Origin: Siphonodentalium dalli
Lineage: Eukaryota > Mollusca > Scaphopoda > Gadilida > Siphonodentaliidae
NCBI GenBank assembly: GCA_032622095.1
Contig: CP136068.1
Coordinates: forward strand, 112,917,546-112,981,545
DNA length: 64,000 nt
Direction of reading: 5' to 3'
The position numbers were made by a program, and so were the translations under genes. The notes beneath the pieces are model-generated. The model was not told the origin of the DNA, searched no databases, and saw nothing but the letters and a program-made list of their open reading frames with translations. Of the stretch, positions 11,055-23,236 are shown one piece after another; the first letter of the stretch is position 1, and every line of letters begins with the position of its first letter.

Positions 11055-11925
11055 AGTGGCTATATGGTCTCCGTTGGGGTGTACACATTGGGGAAATTCT
11101 AACTGGCCCCCCTCCCCTTGAATCAGAATCAGACCAAAAACAAGTTTTGCATAATTCCCATTTGCACACCCCTTGCACCTCAGTGCTCAGGCCTAATATC
11201 CTATATATTCATAAACCATGGTTCTATATTCCCAGTATGAGAACATTCAGATATTTTAACCTGAAAAATTGCATCAATCCTAACATCTAGTGGTCTTACT
11301 CCAGATAATGCGCACGGCTACGGGCAAGAGACCAGGAAACACCGGGCTGACCATGGCTGTTCGGCCCGGTGTGAGACAATTTTGAAAACTATACAAGAAA
11401 ATCGCAATTTCTAGCATCTAGACTGGCCTCAACTGTAGCTTTCCTATAGTGTTGGACATTTCAAACCTCATACTCCTCCTCAGGTTGGAAATTCTCCAAC
11501 TGATGACCATTTCAGTCCACAAGTTTGACCAAATGTAGTAAAATGTTGTTTGTTAAACTAATTAGAAGTTTTGTATTGGCTACGGGGGGGGGGGGGGCAA
11601 TGGCACACCGGGCCTACCATGCTCTGCCCGGTGTACGAAAAATTGGAAATCTGAACAAGAAAATCGCAAAATCCAAGTATGTAGTGTTGGAAATTTCCAA
11701 CCTGTCACCCCCCCCCCCCCCAGGTTGGAAAATTTCCAACTGATGACCATTTTAGTCGAAAATTTTGACCAAAATAGGAAAATACAAGAACATTTTCAAC
11801 CTATTGTTGGTGTGAAATTTCCAACTAATGTTTTGGCAGGTATGAAATTTCCAACTGTTGAAAATTTTGACCAAAGCTGGGGGTGGGACACCCCTACCCC
11901 CCCCTGTCGCCACGTCTCTGTTGGC
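11055..11925 (+). repeat. GGAAATTTCC-rich interspersed repeat, forward copy
   Basis: The copy starts near CTCCGTTGGGGTGT, contains TGAATCAGAATCAGACCAAA and CAGTGCTCAGGC, and then repeated TTGGAAATTTCCAAC palindromes separated by C tracts (for example 11706-11720). It ends CCTGTCGCCACGTCTCTG. The same order of blocks occurs at 43258-44335 and, inverted and shortened, at 1187-1670. It sits inside LINE copy B. No transposase is visible; the G/C tracts and GGAAATTTCC words are its signature. Confidence 0.65.
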
Positions 11926-12032
11926 AGTAACTGGCTTAACTGGAAGTCTGGAATGGATTGTTTGTGAGCAACTAGTGCAATGTCAGTAGACGAATAAAGG
12001 GCCTGTGATACAGGTTCTGGGACAGGAGTTAA

Positions 12033-12424
12033 CCCTTTACCCAACAGAAGGGCCCTGTGCCAATGCATTCTCTTATATATGCGAGTCGACCATAGGTCGC
12101 CTCGCATATATAAGAGAATGCATTGGCTTAACACATTAAAAATTATAAAATTGTTAAAGAATGTAAGAAAAAATGGTAAAAAGTGTTAAAAAAAGATTTT
12201 TTTTAGGCCAATGCATTCTCTTATATATGCGAGGCGACCTATGGTCGACTCGCATATATAAGAGAATGCATTGGCACAGGGCATAACTATAACCATCACA
12301 ATGTGGTCAATGAGCCGGTTCCAATGATATCCATATTTGTATGGTTTTATTGAGACAGACCGAAGATATTTTAGGCTGTTGAAGCTTTATTTGGCCGGTT
12401 TTGGCCGGTTTGTTGGGTAAAGGG
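12033..12424. mobile_element. TTAA MITE (CCCTTTACCCAACA family), copy 1
   Basis: Flanked by TTAA on both sides (12029-12032 and 12425-12428), with terminal inverted repeats CCCTTTACCCAACA and TGTTGGGTAAAGGG. Inside are two copies of a near-perfect 68-bp palindrome with arms GCCAATGCATTCTCTTATAT and core GCGAGTCGACCATAGGTCGC, joined by an AT-rich linker, then a conserved right part (AACCATCACAATGTGGTCAA). TTAA targets and CCC starts are the hallmark of piggyBac-type elements. There is no ORF, so it is non-autonomous. Confidence 0.8.
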
Positions 12425-12757
12425 TTAAATTAATTACATCAAGTTGTGTCGCTTGTGATACACGAATGGGGATGGTCTGTCTGTTGTCGGTCCAAGTGCT
12501 GGCATCAGCACACTTTTTCTTGGAAACGATAGCAGAGTATGTGACCTGTTGAATTGATGGTCGAGCACCAACGGTTTTCTTTGCATCGAACTATGATAGA
12601 TGTTTCTCAGACTAACACCATGTAATGTTGAATGCATGGTCCCATATGGGAGAGGAACGATCCATTGTAGGATGTGAAACTTGACCATTTGAGCACATTT
12701 TTGGTTTAGTACAATTCTTATGATCATGACCAGAAACAGAACAGCGTGCACATATGT

Positions 12758-12842
12758 GACCCGCCATATCAAATCCAGTCGTAAGTCGGGATATTTTTAC
12801 CCTGTGCCAATGCATTCTCTTATATATGCGAGTCGACCATGT
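12758..12842 (+). repeat. fragment of repeat family R63 (CCGCCATATCAAATCC...)
   Basis: CCATATCAAATCCAGTCGTA through GCCAATGCATTCTCTTATAT and GCGAGTCGACCAT matches 63689-63760 almost base for base. It truncates the 5' end of LINE copy B at 12757 and shares the palindrome arm of the TTAA MITEs, but the right half is missing after 12842. Confidence 0.6.
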
Positions 12843-13820
12843 CGTATTGTTCGAATTTCACACCTTCCGCTCCGATCTCACTTCAGCATTCTCTCCAATT
12901 AATGTAAATTTATGTGTGATATTTAGCTCAAGTCTATATTTTAGCCCCGTCGAAAGACATATTCATTCAATAAATATTGCTCATGAACTGAAGCAATTTG
13001 ATTGGCCGATGGATGTGTACCGGGTTATACATGTGTTTTTTAGCGCCCCTTTGTGTGCGAAATTCGGCATATAAGTGGGAGACGTTTACAATGGAATATT
13101 AATATATAGTCGGAGTTGATCTATGACCTGAATCCCTTAGTTCGACGTTTCAATTCTAAACAAAATGACAATCAATTCATGACAATTATATTACCATAAC
13201 TAATACATAGCGCAGTATAAGGTGACCCACCACGCTTAAATGCTCGATCGTTGTGTATTCACCACATGCGCTTGTCGCTAAAACAATCAAACATGCTACA
13301 TTCCTATTGACATGGTATTAGTTATGAAATTTACGAAGAACAAACTACCAAACGCAATCGAAAAGCCCTCCCTATTGTGATTAAAAAGTCCCATTCCGAT
13401 CACAAAATAAATAAGCCGTATAATTAATAAATAATACCACAACCGGTATTCGGAGATTTCCGTAACTAAACTACGGATGACGTGGATGTGCGCGAACAAA
13501 TTAAAAAACACAGATTCGGAGTAGGAGTTTAGTACAGCCGATACCAATATGCGGAATAGGTTTGTGTGCACGGATTGTATATATAGATTACATGGCTATG
13601 CGATGAGTTATTTAAGTAATCAAGATAGCGTGGTTATTGTTGGAAGTTATTATCCTATAGAAGACCATATATTTATATGAATAAAGTAATTAGTAGCGCA
13701 TAAGTCGTTTTTGTAGCCATTAATAACATGCTGTCGCGTGTTTGGTTTGTTGAATATATGTTAATATAGTGCTAAATTTGAAAGTCTCTTAGCGACTATT
13801 CATCAGTGTTAACTGGCGAA
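12843..13820. other. AT-rich non-coding stretch
   Basis: No supported gene, RNA or transposon end. Confidence 0.35.
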
Positions 13821-13975
13821 ACTGTTTGTACTATACAATGGGACCCGATGTGAGTGGTATTGGCAGCGGACGATCCCATCAACATTGTCACACGAAGCTC
13901 ACAAACTTTATAAAAACACATAGAGCGTTAACTATATATTATGTGTTTCATTTCTTGTTCTTTGCAAGTTACTTC

Positions 13976-14240
13976 CAAATGATCAAGCATTCGTATATTA
14001 AAATGCCACAATGCCACATACAATTCACCCATAATGTAGTACCCAACAAAAGAGTTGAGGATGCCCTTTATTGTCTACCGCTATTGGACGCCAGAAGCAT
14101 GGACGCTCTTTATATTCAAATGTCATAATACCACACACAAAGTCCCCATAATACCTCGAAAACGACAACAGCGTCCATAATTGATAACCAGGGGTCATTT
14201 GGGCGACGAAAACATGGACGCTCTTTATTAGAGGCGATCG
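13976..14240. repeat. degenerate ~125-bp direct repeat with GGACGCTCTTTA boxes
   Basis: Two diverged units share a block: ATGCCACATACAATTCACCC (from 14011) and ATACCACACACAAAGTCCCC (from 14130) are followed respectively by AGCATGGACGCTCTTTA (14096) and AACATGGACGCTCTTTA (14209). The region has no coding signal. The CGCTCTTTA box also occurs in other repeats of the window. Confidence 0.4.
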
Positions 14241-15620
14241 TAGGATTTGTTGTCTAGGCTATTTAAAACACCGATCACACTGGCACCGTTAGTACTATCA
14301 TATATAGAGGGGTGGTCTGCGTGGGGGCCAACACTATCGATTGGATATTGTTTGGTTTATCGGGAGGGGCGGGGTGATTGGAAGTTCTGCATTAACTTGC
14401 AGCGAGTTTGACAATAAATAAATTCATAAATCATAAAAAATCATAAAGTAAACTGAACGAACTCCAAACCTGTTGGAATGTATAATCCACAATAGTTACG
14501 TACTGATCTTTGGAATGAGAAAATTCCACAAACTGTTCAATTATACATGCATGCACGAGGAAAATCCAGGCAATATATACAGATTGGTTAAACCTTTTGT
14601 CCTGAATGCCGGCGATATTTCATCACACGAACTTCATACAATGTGGAATAGCTAGTTTCACTTCTGACTCTGATCCCTTCCGGAACATTGCCTCCTGTGT
14701 TCTGAACGATAATTCCATTATGACAACAAGACGAAAAATAACCTTAACAGCCGAAACAGTTTATTATCACAAGGTAGAATATGTTTTATCCAGAAACACG
14801 TCGTCAGTATTAACAATTCGGAGACAAAATGGTTTCAACGCTAATGAATAATGAATAATGCTGATGCGACTGATCCGATTGTCAACGACCATTTGACTAG
14901 TTGTTCAACAGAAACACCACCAAACATTCAATTGACCTTTGATTGAATAGTAATTGATAGGTAATCATCGTATTGAACGTGGCTCAATTCCTCTTCCCCC
15001 TGGATGTGAATCGGTTTATACATATGTTACATGTATAACCCGCTTGAGTGTCTGTACAAGAAATACAGCCCACGGCGCTAACGATCCCTTGGTCAATAGT
15101 TATTGTACATATATTCAAGCGGGTTATAACCTATACTTACATACTACAAAGCACAAACTCGAGAAATGCATGATATGTTCCATAGCAATATGTACCTCCA
15201 AATATCAAAACGCGCAATTAACATGACGAAGTTTGCTGTTGCGACATCATGTGCCACACATGACAATACGTGTATTATAGATATGTATACATGTACCTTC
15301 GCCGATTGCTTTGTCTGAATGATGCTCTGTCCGATTTTACATCACAAAACTTACTGAAATTCAATTGCTTGGTTGTTTCAGGAATCGTAGTAATTGCTGT
15401 CACCATGGCAACTATGATCTTGGTCTGAATACAGAATTAGTCATGCTAGCAGATGGAAGATGTGGACAATATGAAATCAACGACTTCAATGCACTTTTAT
15501 TAACATATAAAAACACCATGCATGCTATATGTTCTGTTCGAAATGGATGACATCGTACATGTATATACATAACAACGGCCGATTCAGTTCACTATACTAG
15601 TGTGTACAGATAATGCAATA
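14241..15620. other. non-coding stretch before the satellite
   Basis: Short overlapping ORFs exist around 14473-14850 (for example SFTSDSDPFRNIASCVLNDN), but they change frame, have no recognised domain and no clear splice borders. I do not call a gene. Confidence 0.3.
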
Positions 15621-15870
15621 AGTCAAACATTCAACACCCTGGGAACCACACCAAGCCCAATGTGGATCACTATGATTCACGGTGATTCTTTTTCGCGGTC
15701 ATCCGCGATGAACTTGCATGGAGCTGATTAATATGAATATTTAAAAATCATGGAGATTTACCCAGAATCACCACTAATATAAGCGCAGTGTAGATCGCCG
15801 GGACTCACGGTGATCCACAGTGAACTGGTGTGGAGGGGACTAAGATAAATAGACAACAATCCTGGAGACT
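15621..15870. repeat. satellite leader block, unit 1
   Basis: A conserved ~250-bp non-monomeric leader: AGTCAAACATTCAACACCCT, CCCAATGTGGATCACTATGA, an inverted monomer-like stretch (GGTGATTCTTTTTCGCGGT), then TGGAGGGGACTAAGATAAAT, after which regular monomers begin. The left junction (GATAATGCAATAAGTCAAAC) differs from the internal leaders. Confidence 0.85.
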
Positions 15871-17742
15871 GACCAGGGCTCACCAAGAATCACCGCGAAC
15901 CAATGAGAATCTCCGCGAACAACCGAGAATCACCGCGAATCACCTAGAATCACCGCGAACCACCGAGCATCACCGCGAACCATCGATAATCACCGCGAAC
16001 CGTCGAGAATCACCGAGAATCACCGCGAACCACTCATAATCACAGCGAACCACTCATAATCACCGAGAACCATCGAGTATCACCGCGAAACATTGAAAAT
16101 CACCGCGAACCATTCATAATCACCGCGAACCATTCATAATCACCGCGAACCAGTGATAATCACCGCGAACCATTCATAATAACCGTGAACAACTCATAAT
16201 CACCGCGAACCAATCATAATCACCGCGAACCACTCATACTAACCGCGAACCAATCATAATCACCGCGAACCACTCATAATAACCGCGAACCACTCACAAT
16301 CACCGCGAACCAATCATAATCACCGCCAACCACTCGTAATCACCGCGAACCACTCAATACCGCCATTAACCACTCATAATCACCGCGAACCACTCGTAAT
16401 CACCGCGAACCACTCAATACCGTCATGAACAACTCATAATCACCGCGAACCACTCAATACCGTCATGAACAACTCATAATCACCGCGAACCACTCGTAAT
16501 CACCGCGAACCACTCAATACCGTCATGAACAACTCATAATCACCACGAACCACTCGTAATCACCGCGAACCACTCAATACCGTCATGAACAACTCATAAT
16601 CACCGCGAACCACTCGTAATAACCGCGAACCACTCAATACCGTCATGAACAACTCATAATCACCACGAACCACTCGTAATCACCGCGAACCACTCAATAC
16701 CGTCATGAACAACTCATAATCACCGCGAACCACTCGTAATCACCGCGAACCACTCGTAATCACCGCGAACCACTCAATACCGTCTTGAACCACTCATAAT
16801 CACCGCGAAACACTCATAATCACCGCGAACCACTCATAATCACCGCGAACCACTCGTAATCACCGCGAACCACTCGTAATCACCGCGAACCACTCAATAC
16901 CGTCTTGAACCACTCATAATCACCGCGAACCAATCATAATCACCGCGAACCACTCATAATCACCACGAACCACTCGTAATCACCGCGAACCACTCACAAT
17001 CACCGCGAACCACTCAATACCATCATGAACCGCTCATAATCACCACGAACCACTCATACTCACCGCGAACCACTCGTAATCACCGCGAATCATTGATACT
17101 CACCGCGAACCACTCATAATCACAGCGAACAACTCATAATCACCGCGAACCAATCATAATCACCGTGAACAATTCATAATAACAGCGAACCATCAAGAAT
17201 CAACGCGAAACATTGAAAATCACTGCGAACCACTCATAATCACAGCGAACAACTCATAATCACCGCGAACCACCGAGAATCACCGAGAATCACCAAGAAA
17301 CATTGAAAATCACCGCGAACCACTCATAATCAGAGCCAACAACACATAATCACCGCGAACCACTCATAATCAGAGCGAACCACACATAATCACCACGAAC
17401 CACTCATAATCACCGCGAACCATTCATAATCACCGCGAACCACTCATAATCACCACGAACCATTCATAATCACCGCAAACCACTCATACTCACCGCGAAC
17501 CACTCAATACCCTCATGAACCACTCATGATCACAGCGAACCACTCATAATCACCCCGAACCATCGAGAATCACCGCGAAACATTGTAAATCACAGCGAAC
17601 CACTCATAATCACCGCGAACCACTCATAATCACCGCGAACCACTCATAATCACCGCGAACCATCGAGAATCACCGCGAAACATTGAAAATCACCGCGAAC
17701 CACTCATAATCAGAGCGAACCACTCATAATCACCGCGAACCA

Positions 17743-17992
17743 AGTCAAACATTCAACACCCTGGGAACCACATCAAGCCCAATGTGGATCACTATGATTC
17801 ACGGTGATTCTTTTTCGCGGTCATCCGCGATGAACTTGCATGGAGCTGATTAATATGAATATTTAAAAATCATGGAGATTTACCCAGAATCACCACTAAT
17901 ATAAGCGCAGTGTAGATCGCCGGGACTCACGGTGATCCACAGTGAACTGGTGTGGAGGGGACTAAGATAAATAGACAACAATCCTGGAGACT
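17743..17992. repeat. satellite leader block, unit 2
   Basis: Nearly identical to the leader at 15621, preceded directly by a GCGAACCA monomer end. One visible difference is CCACATCAAGCC for CCACACCAAGCC. Confidence 0.85.
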
Positions 17993-19474
17993 GACCAGGG
18001 CTCACCAAGAATCACCGCGAACCAATGAGAATCTCCGCGAACAACCGAGAATCACCGCGAATCACCTAGAATCACCGCGAACCACCGAGAATCACCGCGA
18101 ACCATCGATAATCACCGCGAACCATCGAGAATCACCGCGAACCACCGAGAATCACCGCGAACCACTCATAATCACAGCGAACCACTCATAATCACCGAGA
18201 ACCATCGAGTATCACCGCGAAACATTGAAAATCACCGCGAACCATTCATAATCACCGCGAACCATTCATAATCACCGCGAACCAGTGATAATCACCGCGA
18301 ACCATTCATAATAACCGTGAACAACTCATAATCACCGCGAACCAATCATAATCACCGCGAACCACTCATACTAACCGCGAACCAATCATAATCACCACGA
18401 ACCACTCGTAATCACCGCGAACCACTCAATACCGTCATGAACAACTCATAATCACCGCGAACCACTCGTAATCACCGCGAACCACTCGTAATCACCGCGA
18501 ACCACTCAATACCGTCTTGAACCACTCATAATCACCGCGAAACACTCATAATCACCGCGAACCACTCATAATCACCGCGAACCACTCGTAATCCCCGCGA
18601 ACCACTCGTAATCACCGCGAACCACTCAATACCGTCTTGAACCACTCATAATCACCGCGAACCAATCATAATCACCGCGAACCACTCATAATCACCACGA
18701 ACCACTCGTAATCACCGCGAACCACTCACAATCACCGCGAACCACTCAATACCATCATGAACCGCTCATAATCACCACGAACCACTCATACTCACCGCGA
18801 ACCACTCGTAATCACCGCGAATCATTGATACTCACCGCGAACCACTCATAATCACAGCGAACAACTCATAATCACCGCGAACCAATCATAATCACCGTGA
18901 ACAATTCATAATAACAGCGAACCATCAAGAATCAACGCGAAACATTGAAAATCACTGCGAACCACTCATAATCACAGCGAACAACTCATAATCACCGCGA
19001 ACCACCGAGAATCACCGAGAATCACCAAGAAACATTGAAAATCACCGCGAACCACTCATAATCAGAGCCAACAACACATAATCACCGCGAACCACTCATA
19101 ATCAGAGCGAACCACACATAATCACCACGAACCACTCATAATCACCGCGAACCATTCATAATCACCGCGAACCACTCATAATCACCACGAACCATTCATA
19201 ATCACCGCAAACCACTCATACTCACCGCGAACCACTCAATACCCTCATGAACCACTCATGATCACAGCGAACCACTCATAATCACCCCGAACCATCGAGA
19301 ATCACCGCGAAACATTGTAAATCACAGCGAACCACTCATAATCACCGCGAACCACTCATAATCACCGCGAACCACTCATAATCACCGCGAACCATCGAGA
19401 ATCACCGCGAAACATTGAAAATCACCGCGAACCACTCATAATCAGAGCGAACCACTCATAATCACCGCGAACCA

Positions 19475-19724
19475 AGTCAAACATTCAACACCCTGGGAAC
19501 CACACCAAGCCCAATGTGGATCACTATGATTCACGGTGATTCTTTTTCGCGGTCATCCGCGATGAACTTGCATGGAGCTGATTAATATGAATATTTAAAA
19601 ATCATGGAGATTTACCCAGAATCACCACTAATATAAGCGCAGTGTAGATCGCCGGGACTCACGGTGATCCACAGTGAACTGGTGTGGAGGGGACTAAGAT
19701 AAATAGACAACAATCCTGGAGACT
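19475..19724. repeat. satellite leader block, unit 3
   Basis: Near-identical leader starting at AGTCAAACATTC, again fused to a monomer end, showing very recent unit-level amplification or homogenisation. Confidence 0.85.
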
Positions 19725-22700
19725 GACCAGGGCTCACCAAGAATCACCGCGAACCAATGAGAATCTCCGCGAACAACCGAGAATCACCGCGAATCACCTA
19801 GAATCACCGCGAACCACCGAGAATCACCGCGAACCATCGATAATCACCGCGAACCATCGAGAATCACCGCGAACCACCGAGAATCACCGCGAACCACTCA
19901 TAATCACAGCGAACCACTCATAATCACCGAGAACCATCGAGTATCACCGCGAAACATTGAAAATCACCGCGAACCATTCATAATCACCGCGAACCATTCA
20001 TAATCACCGCGAACCAGTGATAATCACCGCGAACCATTCATAATAACCGTGAACAACTCATAATCACCGCGAACCAATCATAATCACCGCGAACCACTCA
20101 TACTAACCGCGAACCAATCATAATCACCGCGAACCACTCATAATAACCGCGAACCACTCACAATCACCGCGAACCAATCATAATCACCGCCAACCACTCG
20201 TAATCACCGCGAACCACTCAATACCGCCATTAACCACTCATAATCACCGCGAACCACTCGTAATAACCGCGAACCACTCAATACCGTCATGAACAACTCA
20301 TAATCACCGCGAACCACGCAATACCGTCATGAACAACTCATAATCACCGCGAACCACTCGTAATCACCGCGAACCACTCAATACCGTCATGAACAACTCA
20401 TAATCACCACGAACCACTCGTAATCACCGCGAACCACTCAATACCGTCATGAACAACTCATAATCACCGCGAACCACTCGTAATCACCGCGAACCACTCA
20501 ATACCGTCATGAACAACTCATAATCACCGCGAACCACTCGTAATCACCGCGAACCACTCGTAATCACCGCGAACCACTCAATACCGTCTTGAACCACTCA
20601 TAATCACCGCGAAACACTCATAATCACCGCGAACCACTCATAATCACCGCGAACCACTCGTAATCACCGCGAACCACTCGTAATCACCGCGAACCACTCA
20701 ATACCGTCTTGAACCACTCATAATCACCGCGAACCAATCATAATCACCGCGAACCACTCATAATCACCACGAACCACTCGTAATCACCGCGAACCACTCA
20801 CAATCACCGCGAACCACTCAATACCATCATGAACCGCTCATAATCACCACGAACCACTCATACTCACCGCGAACCACTCGTAATCACCGCGAACCATTGA
20901 TACTCACCGCGAACCACTCATAATCACAGCGAACAACTCATAATCACCGCGAACCAATCATAATCACCGTGAACAATTCATAATAACAGCGAACCATCAA
21001 GAATCAACGCGAAACATTGAAAATCACTGCGAACCACTCATAATCACAGCGAACAACTCATAATCACCGCGAACCACCGAGAATCACCGAGAATCACCAA
21101 GAAACATTGAAAATCACCGCGAACCACTCATAATCAGAGCCAACAACACATAATCACCGCGAACCACTCATAATCAGAGCGAACCACACATAATCACCAC
21201 GAACCACTCATAATCACCGCGAACCATTCATAATCACCGCGAACCACTCATAATCACCACGAACCATTCATAATCACCGCAAACCACTCATACTCACCGC
21301 GAACCACTCAATACCCTCATGAACCACTCATGATCACAGCGAACCACTCATAATCACCCCGAACCATCGAGAATCACCGCGAAACATTGTAAATCACAGC
21401 GAACCACTCATAATCACCGCGAACCACTCATAATCACCGCGAACCACTCATAATCACCGCGAACCATCGAGAATCACCGCGAAACATTGAAAATCACCGC
21501 GAACCACTCATAATCAGAGCGAACCACTCATAATCACCGCGAACCATCGAGAATCACCGCCAACCAATCATAATCACCGCGAACCACTCGTAATCACCGC
21601 GAACCACTCAATACCGCCATTAACCACTCATAATCACCGCGAACCACTCGTAATCACCGCGAACCACTCAATACCGTCATGAACAACTCATAATCACCGC
21701 GAACCATTCAATACCGTCATGAACAACTCATAATCACCGCGAACCACTCGTAATCACCGCGAACCACTCAATACCGTCATGAACAACTCATAATCACCAC
21801 GAACCACTCGTAATCACCGCGAACCACTCAATACCGTCATGAACAACTCATAATCACCGCGAACCACTCGTAATCACCGCGAACCACTCAATACCGTCAT
21901 GAACAACTCATAATCACCACGAACCACTCGTAATCACCGCGAACCACTCAATACCGTCATGAACAACTCATAATCACCGCGAACCACTCGTAATCACCGC
22001 GAACCACTCGTAATCACCGCGAACCACTCAATACCGTCTTGAACCACTCATAATCACCGCGAAACACTCATAATCACCGCGAACCACTCATAATCACCGC
22101 GAACCACTCGTAATCACCGCGAACCACTCGTAATCACCGCGAACCACTCAATACCGTCTTGAACCACTCATAATCACCGCGAACCAATCATAATCACCGC
22201 GAACCACTCATAATCACCACGAACCACTCGTAATCACCGCGAACCACTCACAATCACCGCGAACCACTCAATACCATCATGAACCGCTCATAATCACCAC
22301 GAACCACTCATACTCACCGCGAACCACTCGTAATCACCGCGAATCATTGATACTCACCGCGAACCACTCATAATCACAGCGAACAACTCATAATCACCGC
22401 GAACCAATCATAATCACCGTGAACAATTCATAATAACAGCGAACCATCAAGAATCAACGCGAAACATTGAAAATCACTGCGAACCACTCATAATCACAGC
22501 GAACAACTCATAATCACCGCGAACCACCGAGAATCACCAAGAAACATTGAAAATCACCGCGAACCACTCATAATCAGAGCCAACAACACATAATCACCGC
22601 GAACCACTCATAATCAGAGCGAACCACACATAATCACCACGAACCACTCATAATCACCGCGAACCATTCATAATCACCGCGAACCACTCATAATCACCAC

Positions 22701-22986
22701 GAACCATTCATAATCACCGCAAACCACTCATACTCACCGCGAACCACTCAATACCATCATGAACCACTCATGATCACAGCGAACCACTCATAATCACCCC
22801 GAACCATCGAGAATCACCGCGAAACATTGTAAATCACAGCGAACCACTCATAATCACCGCGAACCACTCATAATCACCGCGAACCACTCATAATCACCGC
22901 GAACCATCGAGAATCACCGCGAAACATTGAAAATCACCGCGAACCACTCATAATCAGAGCGAACCACTCATAATCACCGCGAACCA

Positions 22987-23236
22987 AGTCAAACATTCAA
23001 CACCCTGGGAACCACACCAAGCCCAATGTGGATCACTATGATTCACGGTGATTCTTTTTCGCGGTCATCCGCGATGAACTTGCATGGAGCTGATTAATAT
23101 GAATATTTAAAAATCATGGAGATTTACCCAGAATCACCACTAATATAAGCGCAGTGTAGATCGCCGGGACTCACGGTGATCCACAGTGAACTGGTGTGGA
23201 GGGGACTAAGATAAATAGACAACAATCCTGGAGACT
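22987..23236. repeat. satellite leader block, unit 4
   Basis: Near-identical leader. The monomer block after it starts as in units 1-3 and becomes irregular after about 24955. Confidence 0.85.

Larger units (their letters stand above)
10384..12757 (-). mobile_element. ORF1-only LINE (half-LINE), copy B, 5'-truncated
   Basis: On the minus strand the copy starts inside ORF1 at the second zinc knuckle (HICARCSVSGHDHKNC, about 12757-12715; the CX2CX4HX4C pattern is intact), then MDRSSPIWDH, then FDAKKTVGARPSIQQVTYSAIVSKKKCADAS (12590-12490). The TTAA MITE 12033-12424 follows, then PVPEPVSQALYSSTDIALVAHK (12010-11945), a GGAAATTTCC repeat insertion, and the ORF1 C-terminus (11010-10700) with PDRQLDALIKVHARFIKYKY. 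The 3' region matches copy A (10440-11000 against 7700-8260) and ends in GCGACGTTAAACCTTCAATC with a CAATCAATC tail at 10383-10397. No ORF2 is present between ORF1 and the tail. Stops at 12609 and 12591 show it is inactive. Confidence 0.65.
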
